34,656 nt of DNA. Source: Lentisphaerota bacterium. Its GTDB lineage: Bacteria > Verrucomicrobiota > Lentisphaeria > Oligosphaerales > JABHEG01. The stretch is taken from positions 1 to 34,656 of the forward strand of contig JABHEG010000298.1 of assembly GCA_018676675.1 (NCBI GenBank), in the 5' to 3' direction. The position numbers and the translations under genes were made by a program. Under the pieces are notes generated by a model. The model was not told the DNA's origin. It was given only the letters and a program-made list of their open reading frames with translations, and did no database searches. Below are positions 1 through 12,000 of this stretch, in pieces. The first letter of the stretch is position 1, and each line of letters starts with the position of its first letter.

Positions 1-3000
1 AGCCTTCTGGACCCCCACCGTGCAGTTCACCAATCCGCAGTACTCAACCACAGCATCACCACCTGCCACCACGTCGACACCAACCGCGTAGTTCTGCAGC
101 GTGATGTAGTTGACCACGACACCGGGCACGGTGATGCTCAGGCCAGTGCCCCCAGCCGACATCACAGGCGTCTCGGTCACATCCGCCCGGGTCAACGTCA
201 CCGCCTTGTTGACGGCCACGTTCTCGCCGTACGTGCCCGTGTATACGTAGACTGTGCCGCCAACGCGCACGCCGCTGATACCGCCTTGGACGGTGTCGAA
301 CCCGTCGTAACCGTAGTTGGTGGCGGGACCCGGCGGATCATCTCCAGGCGACAGTGCCCCCCAACTGTCGTCCACGTACACGATCAGCGGCGGGGCCGCG
401 GTCAGTTCGACATCGTTGCCGGTGCCGCCTTTGTAGGTGATCGAGAACTCCACGCCACCAATGGTGATGATAGCGCCCTCGGCCATTCCGCTGAACTGCC
501 CGGAGACCGAGTCTCCGCCGTCGTTATCGATGATGCGGAACTTGTCGCCAGGTGTCGGAGCAAATCCAAGTGTTCCGCTCAGCGTAGCATTGCCGAGAGA
601 AACCGTGCCGGTTACCACCAGCTGGTCGTAGCCCGTCCCCGCAGCCGTTCCGTCGAGTTCGATCGAGAATGTCGAGTTCGAGTCGAGAACGATGCTGCCC
701 GTGGTGAGCGTGCCGGGAGACACGCCAGGAGCCACCGTTCCTCCCGTGCTCGTGACAGTGCCCACGATGGTGCCGGTGCCCTTCAGCGTCGTGCCCGTGT
801 TGACAGCCACCGCGGTGTTCGCAAGCGACCCGGTTACCGAGAGCGTGCCGCCCGTGATGGTGGTGGCTCCGGTGTATGTGTTGACACCGCTCAGTGTCAG
901 TGTACCCGCCCCGGTCTTGGTCAATCCGCCGTTGTCACTGATGACGCCGCCAAACGTGGTGTTTGCGCCGTCGCCGGCCGTGAGCGTGCCTGCCCCTAAG
1001 GTGATGCTCCCATTCCCGGACAGGGCACCAACCGTGTCGCTGTTGCCGTCCAGATCAAGTGTCCCGGCAACGCTCACGTCGGAACTGTCCGCAATCACGT
1101 CAGACGCGCCAAGCTGCAGCGTGCCCGCGCTGACCGTGGTGACACCGGTGTAGGTATTGGCGCCGGAAATGGTGAACGTGCCGTTGCCGCTCTTGGCCAA
1201 GCCGCCCGAACCGCTGATGATCCCGCTGAACGTGGTGGACGCGTTGCTCGCCCCGGCGGTCAGCGTGCCGACGCCAAGCATGACGTTGCCGGCGCCGGCC
1301 AGCGAGCCGATGGTGTCGCTGTTGCCGTCCAAGTCGAGGGTCTTGCTCGCGGCCACGGTGGTGGCGGTGCTGTTGCTCAGTACGTCGGACGCACCCAACT
1401 TCAGCGTGCCGTCGTCGACCGCAGTTGCGCCAGTGTACGTGTTGGCGCCGGACAGCGTGAACGTGCCGCTGCCCACCTTGGTAAGCCCGCCTGAACCGCT
1501 CATCACACCACTGAGAGTTGTGTCGTTGGCATCACCGGTGGTAAGCGTGCCTGTGCCCAGCGCCACATCGCCGGCACCCGCCAGGGACGCGACTGTGTCG
1601 CTGTTGCCGTCCAGATCCAAGGTCGCGCCCCCAGCCACAGTCACTGCCGTGCTGTCGCTCAGGGCGTTGTCGGCCCCCAGCTTCAGTGTGCCGTCATTGA
1701 CCGCGGTGGCACCGGTGTACGTGTTAGCGCCGGAAATGGTGAACGTACCCGTACCGGCCTTGGTCAATCCGCCCGAGCCGCTCACCACGCCGCTGAAGGT
1801 CGTGCTGCTATCATCCGCTCCGGCAGTCAGTGTGCCGGCGCCCAGCGTGACGCTGCCCGCCCCCGCGAGCGAACCGATGGTGTCGCTGTTGCCGTCCAGG
1901 TCAAGCGTCTTGCCTGCGGCAATGGTGACCGCCGTGCTGTCGCTCAGCGCGTTGGCAAGGCCTAGCCTCAGTGTGCCGTCGTTCACCATGGTTGCGCCAG
2001 TGTGAGTACTTGCTGCGGCAATGGTGAACGTGCCGCTCCCGGCTTTGGTCAGGCCACCCGAGCCACTGATGACGCCGGCGTGACTTGTAGAGGCGTCGTT
2101 CCCGCCCGTGGTCAGCGTGCCCACGCCGAGGGTTACCGGTCCGGAGCCGGTCAGCGAGCCGATGGTGTCACTGTTGCCATTCAGGTTCAGTGTAGCCGTG
2201 GTGACGGTGACAGCCGCAGCGTTCGGGACGATGTCTGCGGCGTCCAACGTGAAGCTGTCTCCACTGTCGCCTGTCACTGTGAAGGCCCCGGGCGCGTACC
2301 CGCTATCCATCGCCTTAAGCGTCACCAAGCTGCCGCCCCCACCGGCGTTGATGGTGAGGGAGTTTGCGGGGTTCGCAAACACTACGTCCTCGAGCGCCTG
2401 GGTGGTGAAGCTCAATTGTGACTCGCCGTCGCCGACTTGGGCGTCGTCTTCGAGGATCGCGTCGGTCACGTTGTCCGCGAGGTTAAAGATGATGTCCGTG
2501 GGCGAGCTTCCGGTCATATCGACGGGGGTCAGTCCACTGAAGGTCACGTCGGCGCTCGCGTTGCTGTTCAAATCGATGGTCCCCGCTCCCGGGGCGGTCA
2601 GATTGACGGTCACGGAAGTGAAGGAGCCATTCTCGATCCCCAGCGTATCCGTGCCGGCCCCGGCCCCGCCGGTGTACGTCACTGCTACGCCTGAGGCAGC
2701 TGTGCCGTAGTCGAGAGTGAGCGTGTCGTCCTCATTGTCCGCGCCGCTGATGGTCACGCTGGTCACGCCATCAATGGGGCGAATGTTGTCAAGCGCGCCG
2801 TTGACGTAGGTTTGGAGGTTTGAGCCCACGATCCGGAGCGTCACTGTGCTTGCCCCATCACCAGTCGGTGCGGCTGTGCTCTCCGGTCCATCGACCACAA
2901 TGGCAACATCATTGCCGTCGCCGCCCGCGTAGGTGATGCGCGCGGTCTTGCCCGTGCCGCCGAAATCAGTGGACACTGTGCCGCCCTCGGCCAGGCCGTC

Positions 3001-6000
3001 GAACGTACCGGCAACCGCATCGGCTGTACCGTCATTGTCGACAAGCACGAGTTCGTCGTTGTCCGCCGGGGTATACCCGCCACCAACGCTCCAGCCGAGC
3101 GTTGCCCCGCCCAGATCCACGGTGCCGGTCACAGCCAACTGGTCGTGGCCAGTACCGGGCGTCGTGCCGTTGAACTCCATCGTCAGCTCTGCCCCACTCA
3201 CGAGGGCGACAGGTCCGGTCGACAGCATGCCGGGGCTCGCACCCGGGGCGATCGCACTGCCCGACGCTGCCGACACACTGCCGGCAATCGAGCCCGTGCC
3301 ACCGAGCGTGCCCCCGTCGTTCACCGCGACTGCGGAGCCCGTAAGCGCGCCGTTGACGAGTAGCGTGCCGTTGCCGACGGTGGTGGCGCCAGTGTAGGCC
3401 TTTGCGTTGGTCAGGGCCAGCGTGCCCGCGCCGGTCTTGGTCAGCGCAACCGTTCCCGCGCCGTCTTGCAGTGTACCGGTAAATTCACTGGTCTGGTCGT
3501 TGGCCCCCACAGTGAGGGTGATAGCGCCCGTGACACTGCTCGTCACCGCGCCAGCGCCGCTCAGCCCGTCTATCGTCTCACCGTTCCCGTTCAAGTCCAG
3601 CGTTCCCGCGACCGCCACGTCGGAAGAATCGGCAATAGCCGTGCTGGCCCCCAGCTTCAGCGTGCCGTCGCTAACGGTGGTCGCGCCAGTGTACGTGTTG
3701 GTTCCGGCAATGGTGAACGTACCCGCGCCCGCCTTTGTCAGGCCACCCGAGCCGCTGACCACCCCGGTGAAGATCGTGTCAGTGGCATCACCGGTCGTGA
3801 GCGTGCCGGCGCCGAGGGTGACGTTACCCGCACCGGCAAGGGAACCGATTGTGTCGCTCTTGCCGTCCAAGTCGAACGTCTTGCCCGCGGCCACACTGAC
3901 AGCGGTGGTATCGCCCAGCGCGCTGCTCGCACCCAGCTTCAGCGTACCGTCGCTGACCGTCGTGGAACCGGTGTAGGTGTTGGCCCCGCTCAGCGTTAGC
4001 GTGCCAGTGCCGGATTTTGTCAACGCTACCGTGCCCGTGCCGTCCTCGATCACGCCGGCGAATGCCCCGTCACCGTCGTCCGAGCCGAGGGTCAACGTGG
4101 GTGTCCCCCCCGTACTCCTGATCTTGGCCCCCGAGTTGCCGTCTAGGGTGTCGATGGCTTCGCTATTGCCGTCTAGGTCAAGGATGGCCCCGGTGAGTGT
4201 CAGGTCCGTCTGAGTGCCCAGAAGGTCGGCGCTCCCGCCGTCCGGATCGACCGTGAATGTATCCGTACCATCCGAACTGGTGAGCGTAACTGTCGTCGTT
4301 CCAGCGGCAAAGCCGTTGTCCATGTCGCGGAGCAACACGGCGCTGCTGCTGCCGCTCGCGTTGATGGTCAGCGAGTTGGTGGGGTGTTTGAAGTATACGT
4401 CCTCATCCGAGTTGGCGGTGAAGTCCAGCTGGGAGTTGCCGTCCGCTGCCCCGCCATAGTCAAGGAGCTCTGCGTCTGTAACTCCGGCATTGAGCGTGAA
4501 CACGATGTCCGTCTCCGTCACGCCGGTGTTGTCGATCGGCTCAAGGCCGGTGTATGTAATGTCGACGTTGCCGTCGTTGTCAAAATCGATCGTGCCGCTG
4601 CCGCCGCCGCTGAACGTGTAGACCATCGTGCCAAAGGTGGCGCTGGTGACCACCACGCTGTCAGTACCGCCCGCGCCGTTGATGGTCAAGCCACCGTCGG
4701 GAATCGCGTCACCGTTGTCCAGATCGATCGTGAACGTATCATCCCCGGAACTGCCGTCGAGGGTGAGCGTATCCACAGAACCCATGGGGGTCAGAAGCAG
4801 GTCGGTCCCGGAGCCATCCTCGACAAGGACGTTGGTTCCGCCGGGGGTGTCAATGGATAAGAGGAAGTTGCCTCCGGACGGCACGTCCACGTCAATGGGC
4901 TGTTCGGTCGTGCCGTCAATGATCGATACGTGATAGTCCTCGACTTCGCCGTCCGCAGTAGCACCAGTCGGGGCCAATCCACCGACAGAACTGAACCGGA
5001 AGCGCGCGAAGGTGCTGCCGACTCTCGCCCCCACCGGCACCGTGAAAGGCACCACCGTCAAGCCCGCAACAACATCCGCGCCATCAGCGATCCGTTCGTT
5101 GGCTTGATCGAACATGCCACTGCCGTCGAAGTCGATCCACGCGTCGAGCTTCCCAGTTGCCGATGCGGTGACCGCTACACTGCAGGTCGTGTCGACAGCA
5201 GCACTGATCAAGTCCGCGTTGAATGCAATTCCGTCGTCATCATTGCCCTCGGCATCGCCGTCATCATCGGTCGCGTCCCCGTTGGGGATGATCTGTCCGT
5301 CGGGATCACCGTCGATGGTCGGGCCGAGCTGGAACGCAAACACGCACGTATGGCTCGCCCCGGCACTGGCAACCAACGTCCCATAGCTGTCCGGAGCGTC
5401 GCCATAGTCCGTTTCGTTGTTCTGGATCGTGCCCTGGCCTTGCGAGTCGCCAATCACCACACGGGTCGCATCCGTGCCGCTATCGAATTCCGGATCCGAC
5501 AGATTGACGACAAACGTCTCCGCATCCTCCACCAACTGATCGTCAATCACGGTCACGGTGACCGTCTGCGTCGTAGCGCCGGCCGCGATCGTGACGGTCT
5601 GGTCAATGATGGCCGCAAAGTCCCCAGGCGGTGTAGCCGTGCCGGCCGCGGTGCTGGCAAGGACGGCCAGGGCTCTGCTTGCCTGCCTGTCTGACGTCAC
5701 CGTGAACGTGAAGGTCCCGTCCTCAACCACCGTGATGTCGTTGATTGAGATACTGGCCGTGTCGTTGTTTTCGATAACGGCCTGGCCCTGACTGTCACCA
5801 ATCTCAATGCGTGTAGCGTCCGTAGTGCCGTTGAACCTCGCATCAGTCAGGTTGAGGAGGAACGTCTCGTTGGTCTCAACGATTGCGTCGTCCGCAACCG
5901 TGACCGTGACCGTTTCAGACGTCGCACCGGCGGAGATGGTCACCAGTTGACTGGAGAAAGCCGTGAAATCGACACCCGACGACGCGGTCCCCCCAGCCGT

Positions 6001-9000
6001 GCCTGCAAGAACGGTCATGTCCTCGCTCGCAGCCGCATCAGAAGACACGGCAAATGAGAACGCGCCGTCCTCTGCCACAGAGATGTTGTCGACGGTGATA
6101 CTCGCCTTGTCGTTATCGATGATGTCCAGGCTGGCGCTGGCGTCTCCCCCATCGATGCTGATCTGGGGGTCGCCGCTGGTGACCGTGGTCACCGTTACGG
6201 TTACCGTCTCCGTCGCCTCCACAAGCGCGTCGTTCGTTACCGGAACAGTGATGGTTGCGGACGTCGCGCCCGCCGCGATCGTCGCGCTGCCGCTCAGCGC
6301 CGTATAGTCAGAGTCAGCTGCTGCGGTTCCGGCGATGCTGTAACTCACAACCGTGTTCGTCGAGCTCTGCGCGCTCTGCGTCAGGGCGAAGACGCCATCG
6401 ACCGGTCCCTGCTCGTTGCCGTCGGTCGTCTGGGCAACGCTGACTTGGGCGGTGTCGTCGTCCGTGATGTCCAGACTGGCGTTGTTTGTGCCGACGCTGA
6501 TGTCCACGTCGCCGGACGTCTTGGCCAAGCTGGTGATGGTCACGGTTTCGGTCGCCTCCACGATGCCGTCGCTCAGGACGGTCACGTCAACATCAGCGGT
6601 CGTGGCACCCGCCACGATCGTCACTGTGCCGCTCAGAGCCGTGTAGTCCGAACCTGAGGCGGCCGCGCCCCCGGTGTCGTAGCTCAGCACGGTGTTGGTC
6701 GAGCTGACAGCCGTCTGCGTCACCCGGAACTTGCCAGCCGTCGGGCTGTTGGTCTCGGCGCCGTCGTTGACTTTGGCGACCGACACCGTGGCCGTGTCGT
6801 CGTCTGTGATATCCAGGCTGGCGCTCGCCGTGCCGACCCCGATGTCTGCATCGCCGGAGTCCTTGGCCAAGCCGCTGACCGTCACGGTCTCGGTCGCTTC
6901 CACGATGTTGTCCGTCAGCACGGTCACATCAATGTCAGCGGTCGTCACACCGGCGGCGATGGTCACCGTGCCACTCAAGGCCGTGTAATCCGGACCGGAT
7001 GCAGCCGTGCCGCCAACGCCATAGCTCACCACCGTGTTGGTCGCGCTGACCTTGGTCTGGGTCACGCGGAACTTGCCGGCCGTGGGACTGTCCGCTTCCG
7101 CGCCGTCGTTGACTCGCGCGATCGAGACGGTGGCCGTGTCGTCGTCCGTAATGTCAAGGTTCGCGTTGTCCGTTGACACGCTGATATCCGCATCGCCCGA
7201 TGTCCTGGCCAGGTTGCTGGCCGCCACGGTCTCAGTCGCTTCCACGATATCATCGTTCAGCACGGCCACGTCAATGTCCGCGGTGGTTGAACCGGCAGCG
7301 ATGGTCACAGTGCCACTTAGGGCCGTGTAATCCGAGCCGGAAGCGGCCGTGCCTCCCGTGCTGTAGGCTAACACGGTGTCCGTCGAACTGACGGCCGTCT
7401 GCGTCACTCGGAACTTCCCGGCGGTCGGGCTGTCGGTTTCGGCGCCGTCGTCGATTCTCGCAATCGACACCGTGGCCGTGTCGTCGTCCGTGATGTCCAG
7501 ACTGGCGTTGTTTGTGCCGACGCTGATGTCCACGTCGCCCGACGTCTTCGCCAGGTTGCTGACCGCCACGGTCTCGGTCGCTTCCACGATGTCGTCAGTC
7601 AGCACGGCCACGTCGATATCCGCAGTCGTCGCACCGGCAGTGATGGTCACAGTGCCGCTCAATGCGGTGTAGTCCGTGCCAGCGGCAGTCGTTCCGCCAA
7701 CGCTGTAGCTCAGCACGGTGTCAGTCGCACTGACCTTCGACTGTGTCACGCGGAACTTGCCGGCCGTCGGACTGTCGGTTTCTGCGCCGTCACTGACCTT
7801 GGCGATCGACACGGTGGCCGTGTCGTCATCGTCGATGGTCACCTGCGCGCTAGAGGGTGCCCCGGTGGCGGTCGCGCCACGGGGTTCGTTCAGATTGCTG
7901 AGCTCCAGTTCGACCGTCTCGTCCGGCTCGACCACTTGGTCGTTCGCGAGCGTGATGGTGACAGTCTTGGTCGCGTTGTGCCCATCGCCGTTGGCTTGCG
8001 AGAACGTCATCTGGGTCGGGTCGGCGTACGTGTAGTCCGTTCCGCCCGAGATCGCCGTGCCGCTGAGCAGGTCGTCCACGTCCACGGTCGCCTGGTAGCC
8101 CGGGCCCAGGGGCGGATTGCCGCCCGCGCCGTCGGTGGTCGCCAAGACGACGGTGACATCGACCGTGCCGGCGTCTTCGTCCACCGTGATGTCGTCGTTC
8201 TGGAATGAGATCATGGCCCAGTCGTTGGGTTCGAGCGTGCCTGTGGCCGTGTCGCTGTCGCCGACTAGAGCGTTCGTGGCATCCAGATTGACAGTGAGTC
8301 CCTCCGCGCCCTCGACCAAGCTGTGGTTAGTGGTGGTGACGTTGAAGGCGTGGGCTTCGCCCGCGCTTCCCGCAAAGGAAACGGTCTGTGACGCGTTGGC
8401 ATAGTCGGAGCCGCCCGTGGCAGTGCCGTCGGTGAAGGAGACATCCACGTCAAAGGCGTCCTGCACTGCATTATCGAGGGAAACAGTGAAGGTGAGCGTG
8501 CTGCCTTCGGTGGCATCCACATCCTCGACCGTCACGGCTGCCGTGTCGTTATCGGTAATCTGGACGTTCTGGGACGTCGTGGCGCCAAGCGTGATCCCGG
8601 TGGACGGGTTCGAGATGGTCAGTGCGGCCGTTTCGGGCCCCTCGAGCACGGCATCGTCCTGAACGGTTAACGTGACTGAGCCTTGCGTGGCGTCGTCCGC
8701 GATGGTGATCTGTGTCCCGCTCAGGCTGTAGTCGGCTCCCGTGATTCCCGTCCCAGCAACGCCGAGGTCCACTGTCTGTGCCCCGGTCACCTTGCCGTCG
8801 GCAGTGGCAGTGACCGTCACAACGGTCTGGGCGGCCTCTGTGCCGGTGCTTGCGGAGACGGAGAGCTGGACGACCTCCGCCGCATTGGTGACAGTGACGG
8901 TGAACGCCTCGTCGTAGGTGAACCCCGGTGTGCCACCGTCGGTCACGCGCACGGTCACGTCGTAGACGCCGTCACCGTTGGCGTCAGTGGAGGCCTCGTA

Positions 9001-12000
9001 GTCGAGTACGCCGTCGGTGAGAACAAGATTGCTGGAGCCGTCGATACCGAATTTTGCGGAGTCCGCGCCGCCTTGGATGGTGAAGGTCAGCGTGTTGAAG
9101 GGTGCGCCGGTGTCGGGGTCTGTTCCCCCGAGGGCACCGACAACGTACCCGCCGCTGGTGTCTGTCCTCTCGGCAACGGCATTAGCGGACAATGAGATGT
9201 CAGTCGGCGCCTCGTTCACGTCGGTGACGCTGACGGTAAAGGCCTCCTCGTACGTGCCGCCATTCCCGTCGTCGGTCTTCACGCGGATCGAGTAACTGCT
9301 CTTGGTTTCACGGTCGAAAACAGCGGTCGTCTTGAGCAGGTCGCCGGCAATGCTGAACGAGCCATTGCCGGTGTCTCCGGCGCCGGAGACGAGGCTATGG
9401 GTGTGCGCGTCCGCCGCGTCGTCGTCGGTCGTGCTGAGCGTGCCAACCGTCGTCCCAGATACCTCATTTTCCGCCACGTCTGTGCTGTCCAAGCTGATGT
9501 CGGTCGGGGCAGTGTTCCCCGTGTCGACCGCAATCGTCACGTCGTTGCCCGTGCCTCCGACGTAGCTGATCGTGGCCTCCAGGCCGGAGCCGAGGAAGTC
9601 GCTGATCGTGTCGCCTTCGGTCAGGCCGGCGAAGGTGCCGGTGACCGCGTCCGTGCCGTCGTTATCGATGATCGTGAACGTCTGTCCCAGGGAAGGCGTG
9701 AAGCTGTTCCAGGAGGCCGTGCTGAGGGCGACATTCGACCCGATGGTCACGCCGCCGTTGGTGACGGCAAGCTGGTCATGGCTGTCGTCGGCCTCGCCCG
9801 CAGTGGTGCCGCCGATCTCGACGGTGAAGGTGCTGTCGTCAGCGAACGCGAAGTCGCCGTCCAGGGCCAGGATTCCGGGCGAGGTACCTGGCTTGACGTT
9901 GCCGTCGAGGGTGAGCTGCGAAACCGCGAGGTCCGGCGTGGTGGAGTTCGTGTCGCCGATGGCGGCGCCGCTGACGATCTCCAACTCGCCGGCACTGGCC
10001 GGGCTAATCGGCCCGGCGATGGTGACGTCACCCGCGCTCGCGTCACCCACCACGATCCTGCCGGTCGTGGTCACATTGTCCAGTTCCGCGTCGGTGAGCG
10101 AGAAGCCGCCGCCGCCGAATTCCAGGGCGAGGCCGCGTGCTCTGTTCGCGCCCGTCACCAGGTCCTCGACGTTCGACCCGTCAAGATTGGCGCGTTGAAC
10201 CTTATTGGCCAGGTAGTCACCCCAGTAGACTTTCCCCTCAGCGACATCCAGATCCAACCCGCAGTACGGGAGGTTTAATCCGGTCACGATGTCCTCCACG
10301 TCCGATCCGTCCAGATTCGCTCGCTGAACCTTGTCCGACATGTGGTCCGCCCAGTACACTTTGCCGGTGGAGAGGTCCAGGGCGATGCCGCAGGGGCGGT
10401 CCAACCCCGTCACGATGTCTTCAACGCCGGTCCCGTCCAGGTTGGCCCGTTGCACCTTCCCCAATTCCTCGGCCCAGTACATCTTGCCCCCGGTGATGTC
10501 CAAGGCGATGTCCAAGGGGATTGCGAGACCGGAGGTTACCAGTCCCTCCACGTTCGTGCCGTCGAGGTTGGCTCGCTGGATCGAGCGGGTGCCCAGGTCC
10601 GTGAAGTACATCTTGCCGCCGTCGACGTCCAGCGCGAGCCCCAGCACAAAGCTCGCGCCGGTCGTGATCAGATCCTGGACGCCGGTTCCGTCCAGGTTAG
10701 CCCGCTGGATTTTCTCCGTTCCCTGATCCGCCCAGTACACCATTCCGGCTGTTTGGTCGACCGCGACGGCCGCGGGGGCGGACAGGCTAGTGACCACGTC
10801 TTCGACGTTCGTGCCATCCGGGTTGGCGCGCTGGAGCTTACCGTCTCCTTCGCTGGTCCAGTACATCCGCACCGCCGCCCCGCCGCCGCCCGCGCCTAGG
10901 TCGATCGTTCCGCCGGCCTGCGGATGCCGGAAGGCCACGTTACCCGCGCCGGCATCGATGGTGCCGGTCAGTTCGACATCGGCCGCGGTGATCGAGACGG
11001 CTCCGCCGCTGGTCGAGACCGCGCTGCCCCCGTCGTCCTGGGTGTAAGCGCCCGTGCCGTCGCCGTCGCTGTCCGCATCGACCGTGAACGCGCCTCCGCC
11101 GGTGGTGACGTCTGCGTCCGCGCCGCTGAGGGTTACGTCATCGGTGGCGGACAGGGCCACGTTGCCGCCAGTGGCCGTGATCCCGGCGTTGAGGATCAGG
11201 TTCCCGAGGGCCGGGCCGCCTCCGGTCGAGGCGCTGATGTTGTCGATGCCGTACGCCCAGACACTGCCTCCGCTCCGGTCCCACTGCACTGCATCGAAGG
11301 TGCCCTCAAACGATACCGTCTGCCAGTCATTCTTCGCCTCTGTCATCACTGTCTGGCTTCCGACGACGACCGAGTCATCGAGGAACTCGACCAGGAAGGA
11401 ACTGCCCGCACCGGCCCCGGAACCGCCCGAGATGTCCATTGAGAAGCTGCTCTGGTCGGTCGAGTAGACGAGGCTGCCGGCTCGGCCAGAGCTATTGTTG
11501 AAGCCCCAGAAGTCGGACCCATTTGTGCCTTCGAGGCCCCAATTGCCCGGATCCCCATTCCCGATCCCGACGACGATGCCCCAGCCGCCCGTGAAGGCGG
11601 GCCCGTCATAGTAGTCATTCATGCTTTGCCCGGCCGCGTAGGCGTCATCAAAGATGTTCTGCGTAAGGACCGGCGCGGCGACCCCGCCCTCAACCGTGAG
11701 GGCCACGTCCCCGCCGCAGTTGAGGTCCGCGTTGACGCCAATGGAATTGGCCGTGACGGTCACGTCGCCGCCGGAGTTCGTGGGCGCAGTCTGGAAGTTG
11801 ACGATGTCGGCGCCCTCGCCGCCGTTGATGGTGAGCGCGAGCGTGTTGCCCGCACCGCCGTCGAGGCCCTGGACGTTGATCGTGTCGCCGCCGGCGAGCG
11901 TGTTGACCGTGATGCCTCCCGTGATGTTGGCAATCGGCACGTCGACCGTGTTGGCGTCGACCTGCGTCGCGCCGGTCCCGGCCCCAAGAATGTTGTTGGG

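Noticed and set aside
860..4025. PATR and Calx-beta repeats taken as a DNA-level satellite array
   Set aside because: The period follows codons, the frame is preserved and the differences look protein-constrained, so they are coding repeats.
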